Source of the DNA: Lientehia sp934351765
GTDB taxonomy: Bacteria; Bacillota; Clostridia; Lachnospirales; Lachnospiraceae
NCBI RefSeq assembly: GCF_052118925.1
Contig: NZ_JBQKGG010000002.1
Span: 1-64,000, forward strand
DNA length: 64,000 nucleotides
Direction of reading: 5' to 3'
Part shown: positions 24,086 to 33,201 of the stretch, piece after piece
How the letters are laid out: each line of letters begins with the position of its first letter
Numbering within the stretch: position 1 is the stretch's first letter
The notes under the pieces: generated by a model
Seen by the model: only the letters and a program-made list of their open reading frames with translations
Told to the model about the DNA's origin: nothing
The model's database searches: none
Position numbers and translations under genes: made by a program

Positions 24086-26041
24086 CTATGCCGGTCTTTG
24101 TCCCTGAAGTACCCCATTTTCATCAAACAGGTATTCCACTCCGTCAATGGTTACCTGTCCCACAGCCGCCTCATACGTCTCCGGATCAAAATACATGGTC
24201 CAGTCTCCCAGTCTGCACCAGCCGCTCATCAGCGAACCATCCGGCTGGAACCAGTAGATCTTTCCGTTGATGACCTCCGTTCTGGACTTCAGGATCTCTA
24301 CCCCGTTTTCATCAAACAGATAGGCGTTTCCATCGATCTTTACAATTCCGACTGCGGCTTCATACGTCTCCGGATCAAAATACATCTGCCAGTCTGCCAG
24401 ACGCAGCCAGCCCGACTGGGCAATTCCGCTTCCATTGACAAAGTACTTCTTTCCATCGATCAGCGGAGTCTGATTCTGCATAAGCACGCCGTTTTCATCA
24501 AACACATAGGGAACTCCGTCGATCACCGTTAATCCTCTTGCTCCCACATAAGTTTCCGGATCATAATACATGGTCCAGTCTCCCAGTCTGCACCAGCCGC
24601 TCATCAGCGATCCGTCCGGCTGGAACCAGTATTTCTTACCATCGATCACCTCTGTTCGTGACCGTAAGATCTCGACTCCGTTCTTGTCAAACAGATTCGC
24701 CTTGTCTCCGATCTTTGCAACCCCGGTTTTTGCCGCATAGGTCTCCGGATCAAAGTACATCTGCCAGTCTGCCAGACGCAGCCAGCCCGACTGGGCAATG
24801 CCATTGGCATCCACATAATATTTATTGCCTCCGATCACCGGCGTAGCGCTCCGGATCAGTTCTCCGTTGGAATCATACACATACGGAACACCGTTTTCCA
24901 TAACAAGCTTTGCATCACGGCCCGGAATCAGGACAGACATCGGCCCCGCCAACAGCGTGTCATTTCCGCCTTTTGTATTAACTGCATAAACCGTCACCAT
25001 CTGCATTCCCGTCTCTTCTATGGGAATCTTTTCGGAGATTCCATGCCATACGGTGCTGCCTGGATATGCCTGATTGACATCGTCCCGCTGTGCATTGGCC
25101 GTAATCTCATAACAATGTTCTCCCACATAGACACGGATCAGAAGCTGTTCGGACAGATCATCTTCATCCAGCGCCCATCCCTGGAGATAAAGATCTCCGC
25201 TGTCCACCCATACATTTTCCAGATATCCCACAGGATCATAGGAGGCCGTTGTAAAGCCTCCGTAGGGGCTGTAATAACGGTTGCTGCCAAATTCACACCA
25301 GAACTGATACGTATAGGATGTTCCGGAATTAAGCACTGCCCCAAGTTCCTCATTCAGATCATACCAGTTCGGCAGATAGGAACCATAGCTGCTCACTGCC
25401 TCATCGGCCTGTGCCACCAGCGTACCAGAAGCATCCCATACAAATGCACCTGCCCTGGTAAATGCCACATCGGCGCTTGCCGTAACCGTTCCCACAATCT
25501 TTGCATTCCGGCACTGAACCGCCTCCACAGCCAGATTCCACTGAACTGTCACTTCTGCCGGTGCGGTAAATCCGGGACGGATCACGCCCCAGTAGGGAAG
25601 TCCCATATTGTTATAAGCCCGGTTGGTGATCTTTGTCACATACTGCTTTCCGCCATAATTCTGATGGTACGTCACATAATCCGATTCGTAGATTGCCACA
25701 TGTCCATAAGGATTGGAACTGCTTCCCAGATAAACAAGAATATCACCCTTCTGCGGCTGTGCCCCCTGTATCCTGGTCCAGCCGGACGGAAGCGCGTTGG
25801 TGGCATAATCCCGTCCGTTTCCCCGTACCGGCGTCACGCCAAGATAGTTATAATATGCCTTGATAAAGTCAACGCACTGTGCGCCGTATGCACCGTCATA
25901 ATCAATAGAATTTCCCACCTGGCTCTGTACCCATGCCATCGCTTCGTCGGCAGACGCCGCTTCCACTGTTTTTCCTCCATACGGAAGCAGTGTCATGATC
26001 ACCAGGATCAGAAGCAGTGCTGTCAAAATCTTTTTTCTCAT
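24086..26041 (-). CDS. Secreted CHAP amidase with cell-wall-binding repeats
   Basis: A 651-residue secreted protein. Start at 26041 (MRKKILTALLLILVIMTLLP) with AGGAGA before it; residues 1-28 are a signal peptide ending TVEA. Residues about 30-160 form a CHAP domain with the catalytic cysteine in GAQCVDFIKAYYNYLG and histidine in PYGHVAIYES. A middle beta-rich region follows. The last third consists of glucan/choline-binding-type repeats alternating GWLRLADWQMYFDPETY and GWCRLGDWTMYFDPETY. The protein most likely cuts peptidoglycan cross-bridges or stem peptides while attached to the wall. It follows the SpoIID-like gene in the same direction. Confidence 0.88.
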   Translation of the reverse strand: MRKKILTALLLILVIMTLLPYGGKTVEAASADEAMAWVQSQVGNSIDYDGAYGAQCVDFIKAYYNYLGVTPVRGNGRDYATNALPSGWTRIQGAQPQKGDILVYLGSSSNPYGHVAIYESDYVTYHQNYGGKQYVTKITNRAYNNMGLPYWGVIRPGFTAPAEVTVQWNLAVEAVQCRNAKIVGTVTASADVAFTRAGAFVWDASGTLVAQADEAVSSYGSYLPNWYDLNEELGAVLNSGTSYTYQFWCEFGSNRYYSPYGGFTTASYDPVGYLENVWVDSGDLYLQGWALDEDDLSEQLLIRVYVGEHCYEITANAQRDDVNQAYPGSTVWHGISEKIPIEETGMQMVTVYAVNTKGGNDTLLAGPMSVLIPGRDAKLVMENGVPYVYDSNGELIRSATPVIGGNKYYVDANGIAQSGWLRLADWQMYFDPETYAAKTGVAKIGDKANLFDKNGVEILRSRTEVIDGKKYWFQPDGSLMSGWCRLGDWTMYYDPETYVGARGLTVIDGVPYVFDENGVLMQNQTPLIDGKKYFVNGSGIAQSGWLRLADWQMYFDPETYEAAVGIVKIDGNAYLFDENGVEILKSRTEVINGKIYWFQPDGSLMSGWCRLGDWTMYFDPETYEAAVGQVTIDGVEYLFDENGVLQGQRPA

Positions 26042-26157
26042 GTATTCTCTCCTGCTGTTCCTTCTGTTTTTCTGTCTGTTTGACCTGCTCCGCCGGTTTC
26101 TATATGGATCAGACGGATTCTCTTCAAACACCATATTTTATTATTATAAAATACCGG

Positions 26158-28674
26158 TCAGGGATTGTCAACGCGGCACCCCGGATAAAAATACCCTAAA
26201 ATCTCCTGATACCCATAACCGCTTCCGGCCAGCGCACTGGCCGCTGTCTGACTCATGCCAACGCCATGGCCATAGCCGCCGCCGTGGATCCGATAACCGG
26301 CAAGGGTTTCTCCTTCCCGGATCTCTTCCAGATAAATCGTTGCACTGGGAAGAATCGCTCTTCCGTCAGCAGTGCTGCCGTCCCGCTTTTCATAAACCAG
26401 ATCCGTGTTTCCGAGAAGCTGTCGGACTGTTCCGGGCCGCAAAATCTCCATGGTACCTTCATCGCCCTCAATTCGCAATCGATTCACATAGCCGCTCCCG
26501 CTCCGTTCCAGAACAGTGATCTGCCGAATCGAACCAAGTGTCTCCGGAAGCGCCTCTGATTTCTTTTCTGATCCCATTTTTGTTTCCGATCCTGTTTTTG
26601 TTTCCATTTCCGCCCCTGTTTTTGTTTCTGTTTCAGGATCCGTTCCATCTGTCCCAACGGAAATCAGTTCTCTGTGTTCTTTTGCGTATCCGGTCAAAAA
26701 TTGATCTACCATAGTCTTTAACTGATCAGCCGTCACCATGGTCTGCCACCGGTACCAGGGAGCATGGTATTCCAGATTCTGCTCATCGGACTGATCCAAA
26801 AATGTACGAAAGACCTCTTCCCGGGACAGATCCGGTATCTCTTCCGCCTCCCGCTCCATGTACAGGCTTTTCAGATAAGGCGCCTGTTCTTCAGCTCCGC
26901 CCCAGATCTGAATGTCATTCCCGAATCCACAGGAGGTCGCATAATAATACGCAGTGATCAGATTCCCTTCATAAGTAAGGACCTGTCCTTCCGTCTCAGC
27001 CACCGACTGTCTGGTCAGTTCATCTGTTTCCGTATTGTTGTATACCTGAAAGGCTGTGGTATCATCTACATCGGCATGATACCCCGTGTATACACTGCCC
27101 TCCAGCTGTCGTCGGGCATAGCTTCTGGCACAGACTGCCTGAGCCTTCAATGCCTCCAGCCCATAACTCTCCGGCATTTCACTGGGTACTACATAGCAAA
27201 GATACGTTTCCAAATCCACCTCATTGATAATCAGAATTCCTTCTTCCTGGAGCGCAAGCTCCACGCTCCCTTCATACCAGGGCTGGCCGTATTTTCTGGA
27301 GAAACTGGTGAATCCGATTTTTCCGCCTGCATCCGGCTCTATCCGAATTGCTCCAACCTCTGTTCCTGCCTCTGCCCCGGATCGGAACCGTTCGTCCTCC
27401 CGGCCGATTTCCACCGTTTCTCCTGCCGGATGTCGTTCACTTTTTTCTCCGTAATAGATTGTAAAATCCCGGTCGCAGGTAAATCCAGCCGTTTCATGGA
27501 AAATCTCGCCCTTTTTGTAATCCGTCAGCAAAACCCGGATTGCCTCCGATGCCGCTTCACTCCGCCCGATCAGTGCCGCGCAGATTTTCCCCTCTGCCGC
27601 CACAAACTCCGTCTGATCGGAACCGACCGGAAGTTCTTCCGGTGACAGCTCCCGAACGGTATCAAAAATCTCATAAACATGAAAGGATTCCGCCAGCGGA
27701 ACGCTTCCATATCCCTCAATCTCCAATGCAGAGTCCGATACCGCCTGAAGGGTTCCCCGAATCCGCTCTTTTTTCAGAAAAATCGTCCGTATGGCTCCTT
27801 CCTCCAAAGTCAGATCCGCCACAGAGCTTTGACACGCTTCCCTGGCGTTTGTTACCGGAAATTTTCGGCTGATTCCATATAATTCCACCCACAGCTCTCC
27901 ATTTTCCGTCTTTTCAAGCCATACATTTTGATAAGTTACTGTTTCCGAAACGGTTTCTTCTACGGAAAAAAGCTCATCTCCCACAACTCTTGCCCGGATC
28001 AGCCTGTCCTCCAGACCGGACAAGGTAAGACCGCAGAACCGGAACCTCCCCTGATCGGTGCAGACCTCCCAGGCTCCTGCGTCCTCCGTCTGGTTGGAGG
28101 TTCCAAGGACCAACAGCTCCTTTTCCTGAAGCCTTCCAGCTGTGTCATAAACAGCAGCCAGCTGATCCAGGAACGATTGCCACTGCACCTTAGTAACTCC
28201 ATCCAACGGATCATTACTCATATCTTCCTTTTCCTGTGAAACCAGTGTCTCTTCTGAATTCAATTCCGTTTGCATCTCCGTCCCACTCCCGGAAACGGTA
28301 TCCTCCTGCTCAGGCAGCAGTTTTTCCTTCATGTTCAGCAATTTCTCTACGGTCATCCACTTTCCCAATTCCGTTCTGTCAGGTCTGATCTCCTCCGGAT
28401 CCCAAATTCCGGCTTCGTATAAATAAGATACGTACGGAACATACCAGCTGTCCCGTTCTTCCACGGAAAACCGGCTCTGATCCGCCGCCTGAATATCATC
28501 CTTTTCTGCAAGAACCAGTGCAGTCTGCCTGGCCGCAAGCGCCAGAGAAATTTCTCCTTTGGTATGTACTTTACTGCGGATAAAAATAAGATAGCCGACA
28601 AGCGACAGTCCTGCCAGCATCAAGACAAGTATCACCTTTCCATAACGGGATATCCGGTTTCGTTTCTTTTTCAT
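26158..28674 (-). CDS. SpoIID/LytB domain protein
   Basis: An 838-residue protein with one N-terminal membrane segment (KVILVLMLAGLSLVGYLIFI, residues 13-32). The SpoIID domain is C-terminal: YLCYVVPSEMPESYGLEALK, AQAVCARSYARRQLEG, TAFQVYNN, YYATSCGFGND and the end block GGGYGHGVGMSQTAASALAG. SpoIID proteins are lytic transglycosylases acting on denuded glycan; LytB-type members help amidases. The 450 residues before it are not recognised. A Thr/Glu/Lys-rich low-complexity insert (TETKTGAEMETKTG) interrupts the domain. The C-terminal position of the CHAP amidase gene next door suggests joint wall remodelling. Confidence 0.88.
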   Translation of the reverse strand: MKKKRNRISRYGKVILVLMLAGLSLVGYLIFIRSKVHTKGEISLALAARQTALVLAEKDDIQAADQSRFSVEERDSWYVPYVSYLYEAGIWDPEEIRPDRTELGKWMTVEKLLNMKEKLLPEQEDTVSGSGTEMQTELNSEETLVSQEKEDMSNDPLDGVTKVQWQSFLDQLAAVYDTAGRLQEKELLVLGTSNQTEDAGAWEVCTDQGRFRFCGLTLSGLEDRLIRARVVGDELFSVEETVSETVTYQNVWLEKTENGELWVELYGISRKFPVTNAREACQSSVADLTLEEGAIRTIFLKKERIRGTLQAVSDSALEIEGYGSVPLAESFHVYEIFDTVRELSPEELPVGSDQTEFVAAEGKICAALIGRSEAASEAIRVLLTDYKKGEIFHETAGFTCDRDFTIYYGEKSERHPAGETVEIGREDERFRSGAEAGTEVGAIRIEPDAGGKIGFTSFSRKYGQPWYEGSVELALQEEGILIINEVDLETYLCYVVPSEMPESYGLEALKAQAVCARSYARRQLEGSVYTGYHADVDDTTAFQVYNNTETDELTRQSVAETEGQVLTYEGNLITAYYYATSCGFGNDIQIWGGAEEQAPYLKSLYMEREAEEIPDLSREEVFRTFLDQSDEQNLEYHAPWYRWQTMVTADQLKTMVDQFLTGYAKEHRELISVGTDGTDPETETKTGAEMETKTGSETKMGSEKKSEALPETLGSIRQITVLERSGSGYVNRLRIEGDEGTMEILRPGTVRQLLGNTDLVYEKRDGSTADGRAILPSATIYLEEIREGETLAGYRIHGGGYGHGVGMSQTAASALAGSGYGYQEILGYFYPGCRVDNP

Positions 28675-28713
28675 CCATACCTCCCGCTGCCGATTTGATT
28701 TTCAGACAACCAA

Positions 28714-28738
28714 GAATGTGCTTTGAGACATTCTCGCG
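28714..28738. repeat. Short copy of the hairpin motif also at 58634-58658
   Basis: A 25-base segment, GAATGT...ACATTC followed by TCGCG, matches 58634-58658 at 22 of 25 positions. The three differences lie in the loop and the adjoining stem position. Next to it (28749-28777) lies a further imperfect palindrome, GTTTCATA...TATGAAAC. Confidence 0.6.
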
Positions 28739-28777
28739 GAACATTTTTGTTTCATAGGACGCACGTTCTTATGAAAC

Positions 28778-28813
28778 ATAAAAGGCAGCATATTATTAAA
28801 ATAATATGCTGCC
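28778..28813 (-). terminator. Terminator of the 6S RNA gene
   Basis: GGCAGCATATTATT pairs fully with AATAATATGCTGCC around a two-base centre (14-base-pair stem). T-rich tracts follow on both strands, so it may act in both directions. Confidence 0.85.
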
Positions 28814-28819
28814 CTTTTC

Positions 28820-29049
28820 TTTCGTATTCACCCAAAGTGCCGTTTCCTGCATTTTTGATACCTAGCCCTCGCTAGGTGGGAAACCGCAAATGAACTCTCA
28901 GTTTTCCTCTCAACAACGCCGAAGCAGATAAATGTTTCCATTTACCGGAGGCCTTACATCAATCCATCGATGGTAGGAATCCCTTTTTATAATTGTAGGA
29001 TCAAACACATACAGGATTCTCGAACACCTCAGGTTGAATACCTTACCTG
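28820..29049 (-). ncRNA. ssrS: 6S RNA
   Basis: A non-coding transcription unit of about 225 bases with its own promoter and terminator. The ends close as in 6S RNA: 5' GGTATTCAACC against 3' GGGTGAATACG. The interior matches my memory of clostridial 6S RNAs, with segments such as TGAGGTGTTCG and GTTTGATCCTACAA near the 5' side, GGGATTCCTA and TGTAAGGCCTC centrally, and TTTGCGGTTTCCCACCTAGC on the 3' side. 6S RNA binds sigma-A RNA polymerase by mimicking an open promoter and reduces transcription in stationary phase. The assignment rests on recalled consensus and fold, not on a covariance search. Confidence 0.8.
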
Positions 29050-29055
29050 AGCCCT

Positions 29056-29084
29056 ATTATATACCAGATGAAACGCTGTGGCAA
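29056..29084 (-). promoter_or_regulatory. Promoter of the 6S RNA gene
   Basis: On the minus strand TTGCCA (29079-29084) and a perfect TATAAT (29056-29061) are spaced by 17 bases. The -35 box begins about ten bases behind the stop codon of the M20 peptidase gene. Confidence 0.8.
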
Positions 29085-29094
29085 GGGTAAAATT

Positions 29095-30417
29095 TTAATA
29101 TCTTAAAAGCAGACCACGGTAAAATTTTACAGCAGACTCCAGCGCATCACAGGGTATTTTTTCATTGACCTGATGTGCCGCACCCCAGCGGTCATCACGG
29201 TAAAAACCTGTATGGCGGAATACATTGTCACAGATCTCGCTGTAGAACCGGGAATCGGTTCCTCCGGCCAGAAGACCGGGAATTACCAGAACATGCTCCC
29301 CATAATTGGCCTTCGCGATCTCCTCGATCAGCTTATAGGGACGGCCATCCACACTGCTTGCCGGCTCCGGATCCTCTCCCATGATTTTCCGCACCTGAAC
29401 ATCTTCGGGGATAATGCTCTTAAAATGATTCAGAAGATCCTCTGTGGTATCACCCTGGAGCACACGGCAATTGACGATCACGCTGGCATGCTCCGGAAGG
29501 ATGTTGGACTGCTGGCTTCCGGACGCCATAGTAACGGCACAGGTGGTATGAAGCAGGGAATCCAGCTTCTTATCCTCTTTTGCCAGCGCACAGAGCTCTT
29601 CCCAGTGTCCTCTGGGATCTGCGTAAATCTCTGCCATTTTTCCGGTCATGCAGCGGGCCGTTGCCTTTAACTGATTTTCCACAATGTCTGTTAAACGGTA
29701 AGGGAATGGATTCGCCTCGATGGCTACTACTGCTTTGGCAACCGAACCGAGAGCTGTTCCCCGTCCTGGTTCCATGGAATGACCGCCGGCACAGTCCTTA
29801 TAGATCTCATAATCATGATATGCTTTCTCGCCAAGCTCCACGCGGCATACATATCCGTCATAGCCCATGGCGTGACCGTCACTGATTCCGTTTCCTTCAT
29901 CAAACACACAGCCAAGCTTTACGCCCTGGTCCTTCAGGTAAGCCACGATCTCCCTGGCACTCTTCACCGGTGCCTGAACCTCTTCGTTGTAGCCATATGC
30001 AAGGTAAATGTCATAATCCGGCTCAAACCCTTCCGCAATCAGCGCTTCCACGGTTTCCATCTCCGCCAGGATCACCTGCTTGCAGTCGGTACTTCCGCGC
30101 CCCCAAAGGCAGCCGTCTACGATCTCGCCCCCGTAAGGATCATGCTCCCATTTCGCATGGTCTCCCTCAGGAACCACATCCTGGTGTGCCATCAGAAGAA
30201 CCGGAAGCTTATCGGATTTCTTTCCGGTCCACTTATAGAGCAGACCTGCTTTTCCGATGATCTTACGTTCCATGACCCGATGGATATTAGGGAAGATTTC
30301 TTCCAGATAATTATGAAACCTTTCAAACTGGGAAAAATCTATCTTGGAATCATCTGCATTGGAGAGTGTCGGGATCTGCACCATGCCCTGCAAATGCTTT
30401 ACATACATCTCGTTCAT
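29095..30417 (-). CDS. M20 family metallopeptidase
   Basis: A 440-residue M20/M25/M40 amidohydrolase. Motifs: LMAHQDVVPEGDHAKW (first metal ligands), GRGSTDCKQVILAEM (bridging Asp), YGYNEEVQAP (catalytic Glu region), FDEGNG and LAGGTDSRFYSEICDNVFR near the end. Start chosen at 30417 (MNEMYVKHLQGMVQIPTLSN), since AAAGGAG lies nine bases before it; a longer frame upstream overlaps the binding-protein gene. Such enzymes cleave dipeptides or N-acyl amino acids. It lies behind the peptide transporter genes, fitting hydrolysis of imported peptides in the cytoplasm. Confidence 0.9.
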   Translation of the reverse strand: MNEMYVKHLQGMVQIPTLSNADDSKIDFSQFERFHNYLEEIFPNIHRVMERKIIGKAGLLYKWTGKKSDKLPVLLMAHQDVVPEGDHAKWEHDPYGGEIVDGCLWGRGSTDCKQVILAEMETVEALIAEGFEPDYDIYLAYGYNEEVQAPVKSAREIVAYLKDQGVKLGCVFDEGNGISDGHAMGYDGYVCRVELGEKAYHDYEIYKDCAGGHSMEPGRGTALGSVAKAVVAIEANPFPYRLTDIVENQLKATARCMTGKMAEIYADPRGHWEELCALAKEDKKLDSLLHTTCAVTMASGSQQSNILPEHASVIVNCRVLQGDTTEDLLNHFKSIIPEDVQVRKIMGEDPEPASSVDGRPYKLIEEIAKANYGEHVLVIPGLLAGGTDSRFYSEICDNVFRHTGFYRDDRWGAAHQVNEKIPCDALESAVKFYRGLLLRY

Positions 30418-30475
30418 GTTCCTTCTCCTTTTTTCTTCATTATAACACAGAATCCTACAAATTCCAGTTACACAA

Positions 30476-30500
30476 ACAGGCGGCCGCTGGGGCCGCCTGT
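30476..30500 (-). terminator. GC-rich hairpin behind the oligopeptide-binding protein gene
   Basis: ACAGGCGGCC and GGCCGCCTGT form a strong ten-base-pair stem just after the stop codon. The following tract TTTGTGTAAC is only weakly T-rich, so termination may be partial, allowing some reading into the M20 gene. Confidence 0.6.
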
Positions 30501-30511
30501 ACTGTACAGAC

Positions 30512-32170
30512 TTATTCAGCCACTTTCCACTTCCAGGTGCACCATTCAAGCTGGCATGCATTGTCATAATCAACGCCTGTCACTCTCTTGTTGTTTGCCT
30601 GAAGGTTATTGGAAGAATACAGGTAGCATACCGGTGAATCATCGAGCAGATGCTGCCATACAGCTGTGAAAGCTTCCTCCTGCTCTGTCAGATCCAGAAT
30701 TGCATTTGCGCCTGCAAACAGCTCGGAATAAGAATAATCCTGAATACAAGGGAAATTCTGCTGTGTGCCAAGTCCCAGCCAGCCTGTAGGCTCTGTAGGA
30801 TCAATGCCGCCTGCGGAACCACACATACCAAGATCATACTCACCATCACGCATCATCTGCATCAGCGTAGCAAAATCATACTGTGTAATGTTGGTCTTGA
30901 CACCGATGGCTTCCAGATCCTGCTGGATCAGAACCGTGGACTGGATACGGACTTCATTGCCGACCGGAACGATCAGCTCCAGAGTCTGGCTGAAATCAAA
31001 GCCGTTTGCCTCCAGCTGTGCCTTTGCCTTCTCCGGATCGTAAGCAGGCAGGTTCAGCTTGGACGTATCTACGAAAGGATGCTCATCGCTGAACGGAGCG
31101 TAGAGAACAGTTCCTTCACCCTCCAGCAGGTTGTCAACGATTGCCTGGCGGTTGATTGCCATGTTCAGGGCATTTCTGCACTCAGCATTGGGAATCTTAT
31201 CGCTGGTGGTGTTGATGATCATTGCCTGGTAAGCAAAGTTGGGGGTGGAGACAGTTTCCAGATTCTCCTCTTCCTGTGCTGCCGGCCAGTCGGACAGCGG
31301 CAGAGTTGCAACACCTGCACCTGCTATTACATCAATCTCATCACTCATCAGACCGGAAAGCAGCTGGCTTCCTTCTACCACACGGATCACCAGACGGTCA
31401 ACATCGGGAGTTCCGAGGAAATACTCCGGATTCTTTACCAGTTCTACACGCTCACCATCGATGGAGCTGTCATAACGGTAAGGACCGGAACCAACCAGGC
31501 TGTCTTTCCAGATCTGTGCATCGTTTAATTCCGATGCGGTATACTTGCTGTAAACATGCTCCGGTACCACATAGAAGTAACGGTTCATCATGGTCAGGAA
31601 AGGAAGCTCATTCATGGCCTGCTTGAAGGTCAGCTTAACTGTATAATCGTCAATCTTCTCCCAGCCAAGCTCTGCTTCGTTTTCACAAACACCGCCGTTG
31701 TTGGTTCCTTTTACGTACTTCATCTGGTCTCTCTTTACAGAGTTGAACTCCGGATTGGTATCCAGCTTTGCACTGTAGATAACATCATCTGCCGTTACCG
31801 CTTCTCCATCACTGAACTTTGCATTCTTGTTCAGATGAATGGTCATATAGGTATGATCCTCAGAGACTTCATAGCTTTCTGCCAGACGGGGCTCTACGGT
31901 GCCGTCCTTATGAGTTACCCAGAGACGGTCATAAAGCTGGTCAGAAATAATATCGGTGTAGTTTCCGGAATCAAAGTAGGGGCACCAGCTTGCCCATGCG
32001 CTGCTGATTGCTACGGTGACGGTCTTTTCTCCGGTCGCGCTGCTGTCTGCTGCTTTGGTTCCGTCTGCTGCCTTTGTGCCGTCGGAGCTTCCGCTTCCGC
32101 CACAGGCTGCCATGCCGAGAACCATCACACCGGCAAGGATCGCTGCCAGAAAACGTGTCGTTTTTCTCAT
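30512..32170 (-). CDS. oppA: Oligopeptide ABC transporter substrate-binding lipoprotein
   Basis: A 552-residue family 5 solute-binding protein. Signal peptide with lipobox LGMAACGG, then a Ser/Lys/Asp linker with a repeated ADGTKAAD. The family signature is AKFSDGEAVTADDVIYS; EHVYSKYTASE and TSDKIPNAECRNALNMAINR follow. It delivers peptides (or, in other family members, nickel) to OppBCDF. The gene is placed after the transporter genes and before the M20 peptidase, which favours peptides. Nickel cannot be excluded from sequence alone, and is worth keeping in mind in a nickel-demanding acetogen. Confidence 0.9.
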   Translation of the reverse strand: MRKTTRFLAAILAGVMVLGMAACGGSGSSDGTKAADGTKAADSSATGEKTVTVAISSAWASWCPYFDSGNYTDIISDQLYDRLWVTHKDGTVEPRLAESYEVSEDHTYMTIHLNKNAKFSDGEAVTADDVIYSAKLDTNPEFNSVKRDQMKYVKGTNNGGVCENEAELGWEKIDDYTVKLTFKQAMNELPFLTMMNRYFYVVPEHVYSKYTASELNDAQIWKDSLVGSGPYRYDSSIDGERVELVKNPEYFLGTPDVDRLVIRVVEGSQLLSGLMSDEIDVIAGAGVATLPLSDWPAAQEEENLETVSTPNFAYQAMIINTTSDKIPNAECRNALNMAINRQAIVDNLLEGEGTVLYAPFSDEHPFVDTSKLNLPAYDPEKAKAQLEANGFDFSQTLELIVPVGNEVRIQSTVLIQQDLEAIGVKTNITQYDFATLMQMMRDGEYDLGMCGSAGGIDPTEPTGWLGLGTQQNFPCIQDYSYSELFAGANAILDLTEQEEAFTAVWQHLLDDSPVCYLYSSNNLQANNKRVTGVDYDNACQLEWCTWKWKVAE

Positions 32171-32232
32171 CGTGTTGTTCCTCCATTGATAATATTATAT
32201 ATTTGTATTAACCGGCAGAGCCGGACAATACC

Positions 32233-33201
32233 CTACTCATACAGATGGCATGCCACCTGATGTCCGCCGCCCATATCCTTCAGGACAGGCGCCTCTTCTT
32301 TGCACCTGGCTGTGCAGTGTTCACATCTGGTATGGAACCGGCAGCCGGTCGGCGGATTATAAGGACTCGGAAGGTCTCCCTCAAGAATCTTCGGTGCTGC
32401 TTTTCTGGACGGATCCGGAAGAGGGATCGCGGAAAGCAGTGCCTTTGTATACGGATGAAGCGGATTCTTGTAAAGCTCATCTTTTGAAGTAATCTCCACA
32501 ATACCGCCCAGATACATAACTGCAACCCGGTCACTGATATGCTTTACCACGCTCAGGTCATGGGAAATAAACAGGAAGGTCAGGCCAAAGCGCTCCTGAA
32601 GCTGATTCATCAGGTTCAGAACAGACGCACGAACAGAAACATCCAGCGCAGATACCGGCTCATCACAGACCACAAACTCCGGATTGGAGATCAGAGCTCT
32701 GGCAATGCCAACACGCTGTCTCTGCCCGCCGGAAAATTCATGAGGATATCGCATCATATGCTGTTCTCCCATGCCGACGATCTCCAGCATCTCCTTTACC
32801 TTCTCCACACGTTCTTCCCGGGTTCCGATCTTGAATACATCCAGAGGTGCACGGACTAATTCCAGAATATTCATTCTGGGATTTAAGCAGGAATAAGGAT
32901 CCTGAAAGATCATCTGCATGCGCTTTCTCATCTGGCGCATATCCTCATTGCTCAGCTTCCCAATATCCTGACCGTCAAAAATCACCTGTCCGGAGGTCGC
33001 CGGTATCAGGCGCAGGATCGTCCGTCCCAGAGTCGATTTTCCACAGCCAGATTCACCTACCAGTCCAAGGGTCTCACCCCTTTTAATATTCAGTGTAATT
33101 CCATTTACCGCATTAACATAAGTACTTTTATTTTTAAAAATACTCTTGGAGGCAACGAACTGCTTTTTCAGGTCTTTTACTTCAACTAAATACTCGCTCA
33201 T
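32233..33201 (-). CDS. oppF: Oligopeptide ABC transporter ATP-binding protein OppF
   Basis: A 322-residue ATPase with Walker A GLVGESGCGKSTLGRTILRL, signature FSGGQRQRVGIARAL, Walker B FVVCDEPVSALDVSV and the C-terminal Opp/Dpp cysteine segment RFHTRCEHCTARCKEEAPV. Its start overlaps the oppD stop by four bases (ATGA), so the two are translationally coupled. It powers import by the OppBC permease together with OppD. Confidence 0.94.
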   Translation of the reverse strand: MSEYLVEVKDLKKQFVASKSIFKNKSTYVNAVNGITLNIKRGETLGLVGESGCGKSTLGRTILRLIPATSGQVIFDGQDIGKLSNEDMRQMRKRMQMIFQDPYSCLNPRMNILELVRAPLDVFKIGTREERVEKVKEMLEIVGMGEQHMMRYPHEFSGGQRQRVGIARALISNPEFVVCDEPVSALDVSVRASVLNLMNQLQERFGLTFLFISHDLSVVKHISDRVAVMYLGGIVEITSKDELYKNPLHPYTKALLSAIPLPDPSRKAAPKILEGDLPSPYNPPTGCRFHTRCEHCTARCKEEAPVLKDMGGGHQVACHLYE

